A stretch of 64,000 bases of DNA, taken from the NCBI RefSeq assembly GCF_011694515.1, contig NZ_CP050192.1, forward strand, positions 4,102,172 to 4,166,171, given 5' to 3'. Below, piece after piece: positions 27,634-37,866 of the stretch (position 1 is the stretch's first letter; every line of letters starts with the position of its first letter). The notes beneath the pieces are model-generated. The model was not told the DNA's origin, did no database searches, and saw nothing but the letters and a program-made list of their open reading frames with translations. The translations under genes and the position numbers were made by a program. Source of the stretch: Mycobacterium sp. DL592 (GTDB lineage: Bacteria; Actinomycetota; Actinomycetes; Mycobacteriales; Mycobacteriaceae).

Positions 27634-27664
27634 CGAAAACGGCGCCCACCCGAAGGTGAGCGCC
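27634..27664 (-). terminator. Rho-independent terminator of tuf
   Basis: On the minus strand GGCGCTCACC-TTCG-GGTGGGCGCC forms a 10-bp stem (one G-T pair) with a stable TTCG loop, followed by GTTTTCG. It begins 24 bases after the tuf stop and is well placed to end the rpsL-rpsG-fusA-tuf transcript. Confidence 0.8.
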
Positions 27665-27688
27665 GCTTCGCAGCAGAGCTAGATCAGA

Positions 27689-28879
27689 TCACTTGTTGAT
27701 CTTGGTAACCCGGCCGGCGCCGACGGTACGGCCGCCTTCGCGGATCGCGAAGCGCAGGCCCTCGTCCATGGCGACAGGCTGGATCAGCTTGACGGAGATG
27801 TCGGTGTTGTCACCGGGCATCACCATCTCGGTGCCCTCGGGGAGGGTCACGACGCCGGTCACGTCCGTGGTGCGGAAGTAGAACTGCGGACGGTAGTTGT
27901 TGAAGAACGGCGTGTGCCGGCCGCCCTCGTCCTTGGACAGGATGTAGACGCTGCCCTCGAACTCGGTGTGCGGCGTGGTGGTGCCGGGCTTCACGATGAC
28001 CTGGCCGCGCTCGACGTCCTCGCGCTTGACGCCACGAACCAGCAGACCGACGTTGTCGCCGGCCTGACCCTGGTCGAGCAGCTTGCGGAACATCTCGACG
28101 CCGGTGACCGTGGTCTTGGTGACACCCGGGCGGATGCCGACGATCTCGACCTCTTCGTTCACGTTGATCACGCCACGCTCGACGCGACCGGTGACCACGG
28201 TGCCGCGGCCGGTGATGGTGAAGACGTCCTCAACGGGCATCAGGAACGGCTTGTCGGTGTCGCGGACCGGGTCCGGGATCGACTCGTCGACGGCGTCCAT
28301 GAGCTCTTCGACGCTCTTGACCCACTTCTCGTCGCCCTCGAGAGCCTTGAGCGCCGAGACGCGGACCACCGGGGCGTCCTCGTCGAACTCCTGGGCGGCC
28401 AGCAGTTCGCGGACCTCCAGCTCGACGAGCTCCAGGAGCTCCTCGTCGTCGACCATGTCGGCCTTGTTCAGCGCCACCAGGATGTAGGGGACGCCGACCT
28501 GGCGGGCCAGCAGCACGTGCTCGCGGGTCTGCGGCATCGGACCGTCGGTGGCGGCGACCACCAGGATTGCGCCGTCCATCTGGGCGGCACCGGTGATCAT
28601 GTTCTTGATGTAGTCAGCGTGGCCGGGGGCGTCGACGTGCGCGTAGTGACGCTTCTCGGTCTGGTACTCCACGTGGGAGATGTTGATGGTGATACCGCGC
28701 TGACGCTCTTCGGGCGCATTGTCGATCTGGTCGAATGCACGCGACTCGTTCAAATCGGGGTACTTGTCGTGCAGAACCTTGGTGATCGCTGCGGTCAGCG
28801 TGGTCTTGCCGTGGTCAACGTGACCGATGGTCCCGATGTTGACGTGCGGCTTCGTCCGCTCGAACTTCGCCTTCGCCAC
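27689..28879 (-). CDS. tuf: Elongation factor Tu
   Basis: A 396-residue translation GTPase that delivers aminoacyl-tRNA to the ribosome. The G1 motif GHVDHGKTT is at residues 19-27. Switch II (DAPGHADY), NKAD (G4) and SALK (G5) are all present, followed by the beta-barrel domains 2 and 3 ([32 protein letters not shown]). Length and sequence match mycobacterial EF-Tu. It is the last gene of the str operon, 92 bases after fusA, and is followed by a strong terminator. Confidence 0.99.
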   Translation of the reverse strand: MAKAKFERTKPHVNIGTIGHVDHGKTTLTAAITKVLHDKYPDLNESRAFDQIDNAPEERQRGITINISHVEYQTEKRHYAHVDAPGHADYIKNMITGAAQMDGAILVVAATDGPMPQTREHVLLARQVGVPYILVALNKADMVDDEELLELVELEVRELLAAQEFDEDAPVVRVSALKALEGDEKWVKSVEELMDAVDESIPDPVRDTDKPFLMPVEDVFTITGRGTVVTGRVERGVINVNEEVEIVGIRPGVTKTTVTGVEMFRKLLDQGQAGDNVGLLVRGVKREDVERGQVIVKPGTTTPHTEFEGSVYILSKDEGGRHTPFFNNYRPQFYFRTTDVTGVVTLPEGTEMVMPGDNTDISVKLIQPVAMDEGLRFAIREGGRTVGAGRVTKINK

Positions 28880-28971
28880 TTCTCTGTCCTCCTGGACTTG
28901 TTGGTGCTGTTAAAGCAGTTTGTTTGTTTTCAGTTGTGGTCCGCCAGGTCGGCGGGCCAGGCTTTCTTCTA

Positions 28972-31074
<2,103 letters not shown>

Positions 31075-31163
31075 AGAAGTCTTCCCACTCTTTCGCTTGC
31101 GTGATTGCTGTCAGTTGCGCCCGGTGCGCCGAGGCGTCCAGCCCTGGGGCCGGGCGCCCGGTG

Positions 31164-31634
31164 TCACCAGCGGTAGTGCGCGAAGGCCCGGTTCGCCTCG
31201 GCCATCTTGTGGGTGTCCTCGCGTCGCTTGACGGCGGCACCCAGGCCATTGCTGGCGTCGAGGATCTCGTTGGCCAGCCGCTCGACCATGGTCTTCTCGC
31301 GGCGCTGCTTGGAGAAGCTGACCAGCCAGCGCAGGGCCAGCGTGGTCGACCGCTCGGGCCGAACCTCGACGGGCACCTGGTAGGTGGCGCCACCGACACG
31401 GCGGCTGCGCACCTCGAGGGCCGGCTTGACGTTGTCCATGGCGCGCTTGAGGGTCACCACCGGGTCGGTGCCGGTCTTGTCGCGGGCCTGCTCGAGCGCA
31501 CCGTAAACAATGCGTTCGGCCAGCGACTTCTTCCCATCAAGGAGAACCTTGTTGACCAGCTGGGTGACCAGCTGCGACCCGTAGACCGGGTCGTTGACGA
31601 GGGGACGCTTGGGAGCGGGGCCCTTGCGCGGCAT
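31164..31634 (-). CDS. rpsG: 30S ribosomal protein S7
   Basis: A 156-residue primary 16S rRNA-binding protein of the small-subunit head. The sequence ([20 protein letters not shown] ... [20 protein letters not shown]) matches actinobacterial S7 end to end. The ATG overlaps the rpsL stop by one base (TAATG), showing translational coupling in the str operon. Confidence 0.99.
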   Translation of the reverse strand: MPRKGPAPKRPLVNDPVYGSQLVTQLVNKVLLDGKKSLAERIVYGALEQARDKTGTDPVVTLKRAMDNVKPALEVRSRRVGGATYQVPVEVRPERSTTLALRWLVSFSKQRREKTMVERLANEILDASNGLGAAVKRREDTHKMAEANRAFAHYRW

Positions 31635-32008
31635 TAGCTCTTCTCCTTCTTCGCGCCGTAACGGCTGCGTGCCTGCTTGCGGTTCTTGACACCCTGGGTG
31701 TCCAGCGAGCCGCGGATGATCTTGTAGCGGACGCCGGGGAGGTCCTTCACACGACCACCGCGCACCAGCACCATCGAGTGCTCCTGCAGGTTGTGGCCCT
31801 CACCGGGGATGTAGGCGGTCACCTCGACGCCGGTTGTCAGCTTCACGCGCGCGACCTTGCGAAGCGCCGAGTTCGGCTTCTTCGGGGTGGTCGTGTACAC
31901 GCGGGTGCACACGCCGCGGCGCTGCGGGCTGCCCTTAAGTGCCGCGGTCTTCACCTTCGCGACCTTGTCGGTGCGACCCTTGCGGACCAGCTGCTGAATG
32001 GTTGGCAT
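31634..32008 (-). CDS. rpsL: 30S ribosomal protein S12
   Basis: A 124-residue decoding-centre protein. The streptomycin-relevant positions are wild type: Lys43 in [12 protein letters not shown] and Lys88 in [14 protein letters not shown]. The gene heads the rpsL-rpsG-fusA-tuf operon. The preceding 319 bases contain its promoter and a leader of about 200 bases. Confidence 0.99.
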   Translation of the reverse strand: MPTIQQLVRKGRTDKVAKVKTAALKGSPQRRGVCTRVYTTTPKKPNSALRKVARVKLTTGVEVTAYIPGEGHNLQEHSMVLVRGGRVKDLPGVRYKIIRGSLDTQGVKNRKQARSRYGAKKEKS

Positions 32009-32327
32009 GTACCGGCTTTCTGTTCTCTCGTCGTCTTTCAGCGTTCTTCAAGTCTCTGTACTGCAGTTTTCACCCCGCCGCGTACCCCGCGACCGGGCGT
32101 GTCGCACGCACCGCGCACCGGTGAGAATCCGATGCATACTGGACATGCGAATTTGCCCGGCGTGCGCGCATGCGTCCCCGCTTGCGCCCCTATTTGGCCA
32201 GGCACGAGCTTCCACAATACCAGGCTCCGCACGCCCCTCCAAACTCGGTGTACGGGGCTTTTCGAGGGCCTTACCGCAGGTCAACGCGGGAATGTCGGCA
32301 CTGGTTCCCGAACTCCCCTGAACTGCG
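32009..32327 (-). promoter_or_regulatory. str operon promoter and leader
   Basis: On the minus strand a -35 TTGGAG (32237-32242), 17-base spacer and -10 TATTGT (32214-32219) form a good SigA-type promoter. Transcription would start near 32207, giving a leader of about 200 bases before rpsL. The leader contains several short inverted repeats around GCATGCGCGC and GCGCGGTGCG but no clear terminator. No open reading frame worth calling was seen in this gap. Confidence 0.7.
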
Positions 32328-32960
32328 TCAGCCGGTGGCGCCCTTGCGGTGCGCCATCCCGACCGCCAGCCGGAGCACCATATCGGAGAACACCGCATCG
32401 GTATCCACCTCGTTCATGACGCCGGTCATCTCCAGGAGCACGAATCCGTGCAGGGCGGCCCAGAACTCCAGCGACGCGTAGTAGGCGTCCTCCCCGCCGA
32501 GGCCATACGACGCCAGAACCTCGATGACCGGGGCGGCCGCGGCGTGCGAAGCGGCGGTGAACTCGGGGTCGTCGCCCTCCAGCGGCATCCGGGTGAAGGC
32601 CGAATAGCGGCCGGGGTGGTGGTGGGCGTAGCTGCGGTAGGCACTGGCCATCGCCATCACCGCGTCGTCCCGGGTACGGCCCTGCCCGACCGTGCTCAGC
32701 ATCTGCAGGATGTCGTCGATGACGTGCATGCGCACGGTGCGGCGCAGGTCCTCGAGGCTGTGCACGTGGTTATAGAGCGAGGGGCCCTTGGTGCCGAGCT
32801 GGGTGGCCAGCGCGTTGATCGTCAGCGCGTCCCACCCCTCCCGATCCAAGAAGTTCAGGGCGGCGTTGACGATGATGTCGCGGCTGAGTTTGGCCGACCG
32901 CGCCGACGACCGGGCCCCGGCGCGCGACCGACCGCCCGCCGATTCCGGTGTTGATGTCAT
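32328..32960 (-). CDS. TetR-family regulator (WHG-type ligand domain)
   Basis: A 210-residue TetR regulator. The N-terminal 25 residues are Ser/Arg-rich, then the helix-turn-helix spans about 28-75 (IIVNAALNFLDREGWDAL, then LGTKGPSLYNHVHSLEDL). The C-terminal domain (ASYGLGGEDAYYASLEFWAALHGFVLLE) is the WHG type. It precedes rpsL on the same strand, as Rv0681 does in M. tuberculosis (recalled). It is monocistronic by spacing; its targets are unknown. Confidence 0.88.
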   Translation of the reverse strand: MTSTPESAGGRSRAGARSSARSAKLSRDIIVNAALNFLDREGWDALTINALATQLGTKGPSLYNHVHSLEDLRRTVRMHVIDDILQMLSTVGQGRTRDDAVMAMASAYRSYAHHHPGRYSAFTRMPLEGDDPEFTAASHAAAAPVIEVLASYGLGGEDAYYASLEFWAALHGFVLLEMTGVMNEVDTDAVFSDMVLRLAVGMAHRKGATG

Positions 32961-33079
32961 GCGTTCGCCCTTCAGTTCTCTGATCAGCGAAGAACTCTAG
33001 TTGACGTGGAGACCTCCACGTAGGCTCCAAGCGTCGAGCAGTGATCGTGGACGACGAGATCAGTTAGGAAGTGGCACCG

Positions 33080-33484
33080 ATGCATACCCCCACCCTGGTG
33101 GCCGGAATCGGAACGCTGGCCGCGGCGATGGTCCTTGCCGGCTGCGGATCCAGCAGCACCGACACCAACTCGCCCACCGCGACGGCCGGCAAGTCGGGTG
33201 CCCAGGTAGAGGTCGGTAACACCATCAACTACGGCTCGTTCGGCACCACGACCGAGATCGACTGCGCCGACGGCAAGTCGCTCAACGTCGGTGGGTCGAA
33301 CAACACCCTGACGGTCAAGGGTTCGTGCGCGTCAGTCAACATCGGCGGCGCGGACAACAAGATCGTCTTCGACAAGATCAACAACGAGCTGTCCGTCGTC
33401 GGGCTCAACAACACCGTCACCTACAAGGGCGGTGAACCGAAGGTCAACAACCTCGGCACCGGAAACACCATCAACAAGGGCTGA
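33080..33484 (+). CDS. DUF3060-type lipoprotein
   Basis: A 134-residue protein with a lipoprotein signal (TLAAAMVLAGC, lipid-attachment Cys near residue 22) and a Ser/Thr linker. The beta-rich repeat region matches DUF3060: DCADGKSLNVGGSNNTL, SVNIGGADNKIVFD, LSVVGLNNTVTYKGG. The repeating NN-T pattern suggests a small beta-helix displayed outside the membrane. The ATG at 33080 has TAGGAAG nine bases upstream; the GTG at 33071 sits on that site. The function is unknown. Confidence 0.8.
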   Translation: MHTPTLVAGIGTLAAAMVLAGCGSSSTDTNSPTATAGKSGAQVEVGNTINYGSFGTTTEIDCADGKSLNVGGSNNTLTVKGSCASVNIGGADNKIVFDKINNELSVVGLNNTVTYKGGEPKVNNLGTGNTINKG

Positions 33485-33522
33485 GCTGCACCGCCCGGCG
33501 GCGGCGATGCTATTGATGTCCA

Positions 33523-33568
33523 TTGGCATTGACGCCAAATCTAGATTTCGTGTACACATATGTGGACA
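33523..33568 (+). promoter_or_regulatory. Promoter and operator dyads for the TetR-glycosyltransferase operon
   Basis: A -35 TTGACG (33529-33534) and -10 TACACA (33553-33558) are 18 bases apart. An 18-base dyad, TGTACACATATGTGGACA (33551-33568, one mismatch pair), covers the -10 and start region, and TTGGC...GCCAA (33523-33538) covers the -35. The start site would fall next to the ATG at 33568, implying a leaderless transcript. An autoregulated TetR operon is the simplest reading. Confidence 0.5.
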
Positions 33569-34158
33569 TGAAATCGGATACCCGCAGCTATGCCATGGGC
33601 GCACGGCAAATAGCCAAGGACGCCACCCGCGAGGCCATTCTCAGGGCCGCAATCGACGCGTTCATGGCCGAGCGCACCTTCGACATCACCTTGCCGTCAG
33701 TGGCCGACCGCGCCGGCGTGACGGTCAAGACCGTGCTCCGTCACTTCGGGAATCGCGAGGCCCTGATCGACGATGCGTGGTCGCAGGCTTACCGCGAGAT
33801 TGTCGACGAACGCACACCGCCGGCCGGCGATTCCGACGAAGCGCTACGGGTGTTGATCGCGCACTACGAGAGTCGGGGCGAAGTGGTCCTGGCGATGTTG
33901 GCCAACGAGCACGATCCCCGAGCGGCTCACGCGAACAGCACCGGCCGCCTGGCGCATCGCGAGTGGGTGCAGGACGTCTTCGAGGCGCGACTGCCTGCCG
34001 ACGCCTCGGCACGGTCCCGGGCGGTCGATGTGCTCGTCGTCGCCACCGACGTCTACGCATGGAAACTGTTGCGGCTGGACCGCGGCCTGTCGGCCGACGA
34101 CGTCCACGACCGATTTGTTCTGATGACTGACGCACTGCTGGTCGGGGCATCGGCATGA
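33568..34158 (+). CDS. TetR-family transcriptional regulator
   Basis: A 196-residue TetR protein. The helix-turn-helix covers about residues 18-65 (AILRAAIDAFMAERTFDITL, then AGVTVKTVLRHFGNREALID). The ATG at 33568 fits a leaderless start given the promoter spacing; ATG 33595 (MGARQIAKD) is an alternative. Its stop overlaps the glycosyltransferase start as ATGA, so it is the regulator of a two-gene operon. The effector is unknown but is likely the acceptor handled by the glycosyltransferase. Confidence 0.85.
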   Translation: MKSDTRSYAMGARQIAKDATREAILRAAIDAFMAERTFDITLPSVADRAGVTVKTVLRHFGNREALIDDAWSQAYREIVDERTPPAGDSDEALRVLIAHYESRGEVVLAMLANEHDPRAAHANSTGRLAHREWVQDVFEARLPADASARSRAVDVLVVATDVYAWKLLRLDRGLSADDVHDRFVLMTDALLVGASA

Positions 34159-35282
34159 GCGGCCCTGGGATGCGAGTCCTGTTCGCCATCGTCGACGGCG
34201 GCGGCAATGTGCCACCCCAGCTGGCGGTCGCGCGGGAGTTACACAAACGCGGTGTCGACGTCCGGATCATCGGCCACAGCGGCATCGCCGGACGAGTGCA
34301 GAATGCCGGCTTGCCGTTCGAAACCTTCTCGACAGGAAGGCATTTCGACCCCACCACCCCACGGCCGCTGCCCGCCATGATGCTCGACTTCGCGCAGATG
34401 GCAGCAGACCGCAATCTGGGACGCAGCATCGGTGAGGCCGCACGGCGCCACGGTGCCCATGCCGTGGTCGTCGACATGATGCTGATCGGCGCACTCCCCG
34501 AGGTCGAACGCACCGGTGTTCCGACCATCGCCTTCGTCCACTGCTTCTACCGGACGGTTCAGGATCTGGCGGCGGGGCCGGTGGGCTGGTTTCTTCGCGC
34601 TCGGGGAATCGACCCGTTATACGCCGAACGCCGCGGACTACTCCAGATCGTCTCGGCACGTGAGGATTTGGACCCGCTACGCGGTGCGCCGCCGGTGAGT
34701 CACATCGGGGTGACCTGGCAGGGACCGCCGTCGGTCGCCGTTGCTGAAACCGTACCGCGAATCCTGATCAGCTTGAGCACCAACGCTTTTGCCGGTCAAC
34801 GTCGGATGCTGCAAAACATCCTCGACGCGCTGGCACCGCTGCCGGTCGCGGCAACCGTGACGGTCGGACCGAGTATCGACGCCTCAGGGCTTCGCGTCCC
34901 GGGCAACGCCGACGTGCACGCGTGGCTCGACCACGACGAGGTACTCGCCACGGCATCACTGGTGGTGGGCCACGGTGGGCACAGTACCGCGATGCGCGCA
35001 CTGTCCTTCGGAGTACCGCAGCTGATCATGCCCGCCAACCCGATGATCGACCAGAAACGCGTCGGGGCCTCGCTACGTGAGCAGGGCGCGGGGATCCTGC
35101 TCGCCAAACACGCCAAGCCCGGAAAAATCCGGGCTGCAATCGAAGCGGTGCTGCGCGATCCTTCATATCGGGAAAGCGCCGCTCGGCTGGGCGAAGACAT
35201 CCGGCGTCGAGACGGGGCCGTCGTGGCGGCCGACATCATCGACGAGCACGTCAGGACATCAGCACAGGTCGTCAAGCTCTAA
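34155..35282 (+). CDS. GT1-family (MGT-type) glycosyltransferase
   Basis: A 375-residue GT-B fold glycosyltransferase resembling macrolide or flavonoid glycosyltransferases. The N-terminal domain opens MRVLFAIVDGGGNVPPQLAVA, and the nucleotide-sugar domain shows HAWLDHDEVLATASLVVGHGG followed by HSTAMRALSFGVPQLIMP, the family signature. It should transfer a sugar from a UDP- or TDP-sugar to a small lipophilic acceptor. Regulation by the overlapping TetR gene suggests an inducible detoxification or tailoring role. It ends in CTAA, sharing bases with the stop of the convergent echA5. Confidence 0.82.
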   Translation: MSGPGMRVLFAIVDGGGNVPPQLAVARELHKRGVDVRIIGHSGIAGRVQNAGLPFETFSTGRHFDPTTPRPLPAMMLDFAQMAADRNLGRSIGEAARRHGAHAVVVDMMLIGALPEVERTGVPTIAFVHCFYRTVQDLAAGPVGWFLRARGIDPLYAERRGLLQIVSAREDLDPLRGAPPVSHIGVTWQGPPSVAVAETVPRILISLSTNAFAGQRRMLQNILDALAPLPVAATVTVGPSIDASGLRVPGNADVHAWLDHDEVLATASLVVGHGGHSTAMRALSFGVPQLIMPANPMIDQKRVGASLREQGAGILLAKHAKPGKIRAAIEAVLRDPSYRESAARLGEDIRRRDGAVVAADIIDEHVRTSAQVVKL

Positions 35283-36136
35283 GCTTTCGCGCCGTGCCGC
35301 CCTTCGCCCTTGGCGAAGCGCGCGGCGCCGGCAAGGGATTCCGCGGCCACCCGGGACAGGCTGCCGAACTCGACGTCGATGGCTTCGGCTTCAGATTGAC
35401 CCCACTGGTGGATAGCCGAGAGCCGGTCAGACCGCAGGCATCCCTGCGGTAGCGCCGCCAGTTCAGCGGCCAGTTCCTCGGCAGCCTGGCGGGCGTGCCC
35501 TGCCGGGACCACTCGGTTGGCCAGGCCGATCGCCAGCGCCTCGTCGGCCTGCACGGCCCGGCCGGTCAGGATCAGGTCCATCGCCCGGCTGTGCCCGATG
35601 AGCCGCGGCAGCCGGACCGTGCCGCCGTCGATGAGCGGCACCCCCCAGCGCCGGCAGAACACCCCGAACACGGCGTCCTCCTCGACGACCCGCATATCGC
35701 ACCACAGTGCCAGCTCCAGGCCGCCGGCCACCGCGTACCCGCTCACCGCGGCGATCACCGGTTTGGACAGCACCATCCGGGTGGGCCCCATGGGGCCCGG
35801 AGCCGCCCGGCCGGCGACATCAGAACCCGGAGCCGCCCGGCCGGCGACATCAGATCCAGCCCGCGGTCGGTGCAGCGGATTGGAATCCGCGGTGCCCATC
35901 GCCTTGAGATCGGCTCCGGCACAGAATGTTCCGTTGTCACCCCAGAGCACCGCAACCGATGCACTGTCGTCGTTGTCGAACTGCTCGAAGGCGTCGCGCA
36001 GCGCCAAGGCCGTCGGTCCGTCGACAGCATTGCGGGCATGTGGGCGGTCCAGAATCACCGTCGTCACTGGGCCGTTGCGTTCGATCCGTACCCCTTCCCG
36101 GGTCGCTTCGCTCCTGCCCTCCGGAACACCACTCAT
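35279..36136 (-). CDS. echA5: Enoyl-CoA hydratase/isomerase family protein (EchA5-like)
   Basis: A 285-residue crotonase-fold protein. The oxyanion segment GTFCAGADLKAMG and the central IAAVSGYAVAGGLELALWCDM are conserved. It probably hydrates an enoyl-CoA in fatty acid or aromatic acid breakdown. An in-frame tandem duplication of SDVAGRAAPG (30 bases twice, 35796-35855) lengthens a surface loop and is absent from typical members. The ATG at 36136 overlaps the stop of the PaaX-type regulator gene. Symbol by synteny with Rv0675. Confidence 0.85.
   Translation of the reverse strand: MSGVPEGRSEATREGVRIERNGPVTTVILDRPHARNAVDGPTALALRDAFEQFDNDDSASVAVLWGDNGTFCAGADLKAMGTADSNPLHRPRAGSDVAGRAAPGSDVAGRAAPGPMGPTRMVLSKPVIAAVSGYAVAGGLELALWCDMRVVEEDAVFGVFCRRWGVPLIDGGTVRLPRLIGHSRAMDLILTGRAVQADEALAIGLANRVVPAGHARQAAEELAAELAALPQGCLRSDRLSAIHQWGQSEAEAIDVEFGSLSRVAAESLAGAARFAKGEGRHGAKA
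35796..35855. repeat. 30-bp in-frame tandem duplication within echA5
   Basis: Two copies of a 30-base unit lie head to tail at 35796-35825 and 35826-35855, identical except for the final base. Each begins CCCGGAGCCGCCCGGCCGGC. Read on the minus strand each encodes SDVAGRAAPG. The near identity implies a recent duplication. Confidence 0.9.
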
Positions 36137-36876
36137 CGTATCGCCTCCACCAGTCGTCCCTCGTCGCGCCGTGCCACCAGTTCGGCGGCGAAATCCACAT
36201 AAGCCGTGCGTAATTGGGCGCCGGGCCAGTCCGGCGGCAGCAGTTCTCCGGGAAGCACCGGGTCGGTGAGCAGGTGGCGCACAATGGCCGCGGCCGCGAC
36301 GAAGCGGGCGGGTATGTCACCGGCGATCGCCATATCGCCGAGCAGTTGACGGCCGGTCTCCGACCAAGCAGCGAGGTCCCACAGCCGCGCGGCAAGCTGG
36401 CTCGGGTCGTCATCGCGGGCCCGCAGAATCCGCCCCCTGTCGACGATCTCGGCGGGCAGCCGGTGGTCGAGGTTGTCGGGCCGCAGCCACACCCCTTCCC
36501 GAAGTTCCCCAAAGCGGTTGCCCTGCAGAGCATGACGCAGGGACGCGCGGGCACGGGCGTCGCGGCCGACGGCGGTGATCACCAGGGTCGTCCAGGTTCC
36601 GTCCCACTCCCGGATGTGAGGGTCGAGCGCATCGTCCTGTCGGCGTTGCCGGGCCAGCAGACGGTCCGAGAGCCGGTAGCCGTCTTCGGAACGCACCAGG
36701 TCACCGGCGCCGACCATCCGCGTCAGGGCGACCCGAAGCGTCTGCTCACGAATACCGAAATCCGATGTCAGACGCAGTAATTCGGCTGATGTCGCCCACG
36801 CCGGATGGGCACCGAGCATGACGGAGAGCACCACCGAGCGCGCGGTCATCCGGGACAGCGACGGCGTCATCGTCAC
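36133..36876 (-). CDS. paaX: PaaX-family transcriptional regulator
   Basis: A 247-residue regulator of the PaaX/DUF-type family: an N-terminal winged helix (TARSVVLSVMLGAHPAWAT, then LLRLTSDFGIREQTLRVAL) and a C-terminal effector domain ending in ELVARRDEGRLVEAIR. PaaX represses phenylacetyl-CoA catabolism in other bacteria, and the flanking echA genes fit acyl-CoA catabolism. It overlaps echA4 upstream and echA5 downstream by 4 bases each, so all three are co-translated. Corresponds to Rv0674 by synteny. Confidence 0.85.
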   Translation of the reverse strand: MTMTPSLSRMTARSVVLSVMLGAHPAWATSAELLRLTSDFGIREQTLRVALTRMVGAGDLVRSEDGYRLSDRLLARQRRQDDALDPHIREWDGTWTTLVITAVGRDARARASLRHALQGNRFGELREGVWLRPDNLDHRLPAEIVDRGRILRARDDDPSQLAARLWDLAAWSETGRQLLGDMAIAGDIPARFVAAAAIVRHLLTDPVLPGELLPPDWPGAQLRTAYVDFAAELVARRDEGRLVEAIR

Positions 36877-37784
36877 ACCCCGGATGTCCGGCGGCCGTGG
36901 TCGCCGAACGGCTCGTCGCGGTGGCGCACCGCGTCACGGAAGCCGTGTTCGCGGGCGTCGGCGACGAATGCATGGCCCTCGGGGGTGTGGCGGGCGATGC
37001 CGTCGAAGACGGTGCTGACCATCCGGCTGGTCGCCACGCCCTGCTGGTACAGCGCGGTGTTCATCGCGAGCTTGACCATGATCAGCTGGTTGACCGGAAC
37101 CGCGGCGATTCGCTCGACGAGACGTTCGGTGCGCTCGTCGAGATCGGCCGGATCCGGCGCCTCCACGGCGAGCCCCCATTCGGCGGCTTGCGCACCGGTG
37201 ATGCAATCTCCAGTCAGCAGAAGGCGTTTGGCGCGCTGATCGCCCAGCCGGTGCGCCCACAGCCCCGCCGCAGGCACTCCCCACACCCGCGTCGGGGGGT
37301 AGCCGATCTTCGCGTCGGCCGCGGCGATCACCTGGTCGGCGTGCAAGGCGATGTCGGTGCCGCCGGCCACGCAGTAGCCGTGGATCTTGACCACCGTGGG
37401 TTTGTCGGCGTGCATCAGGCTGGCAAAGCCGCGCACGAAGCGGCTCATCATCTGGTAGTCGACCATCGGATCCCACGGCCGGTTCGGCAGGTGGTTGACG
37501 GCTTGGGCCTTACCGTCGAGCACGGTACCTGCGCGGTCGCAGCCACCCGCCGACCCGGTGCCGTCGGCGTAGGCGCTCAGATCGAAGCCCGCGCAGAAGC
37601 CGTCGCCGCGGCCGGACACCAGGATCACGTGGACCTTCGGATCCAGATCGGCCCGCTCGACCAGGGCAGCCAGCTCCAGTGGAGTGTCGGCGACGATCGC
37701 GTTGCCTTTTTCGGGGCGGTTGAAAGTGATTCGGGCGACCCTGTCGGTGACCTCGTAGGTCATCGTCTTCAGGTCGTCGGTCAC
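36873..37784 (-). CDS. echA4: Enoyl-CoA hydratase/isomerase family protein (EchA4-like)
   Basis: A 303-residue crotonase-fold protein. VTDRVARITFNRPEKGNAIV opens the domain, and FCAGFDLSAYADG and KIHGYCVAGGTDIALHADQ carry the oxyanion-hole residues. The chosen start, GTG 37784 (MTDDLKTMTY), follows GGGGAGG; an in-frame GTG 18 bases earlier lies on that site. First gene of the echA4-paaX-echA5 operon, 82 bases after fadE8. It acts on an unknown enoyl-CoA. Confidence 0.86.
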   Translation of the reverse strand: MTDDLKTMTYEVTDRVARITFNRPEKGNAIVADTPLELAALVERADLDPKVHVILVSGRGDGFCAGFDLSAYADGTGSAGGCDRAGTVLDGKAQAVNHLPNRPWDPMVDYQMMSRFVRGFASLMHADKPTVVKIHGYCVAGGTDIALHADQVIAAADAKIGYPPTRVWGVPAAGLWAHRLGDQRAKRLLLTGDCITGAQAAEWGLAVEAPDPADLDERTERLVERIAAVPVNQLIMVKLAMNTALYQQGVATSRMVSTVFDGIARHTPEGHAFVADAREHGFRDAVRHRDEPFGDHGRRTSGV

Positions 37785-37866
37785 GCCGACCTCCCCGTCC
37801 ACTGTGCGGATTCATCCGCAACGCGCCGCCCGAAGCGGATCAGATCGCACACTCGAGGCGCGGACG

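Noticed and set aside
35796..35855. The tandem repeat as a CRISPR or minisatellite array
   Set aside because: Only two units, no spacers, and it lies in frame inside a coding gene.
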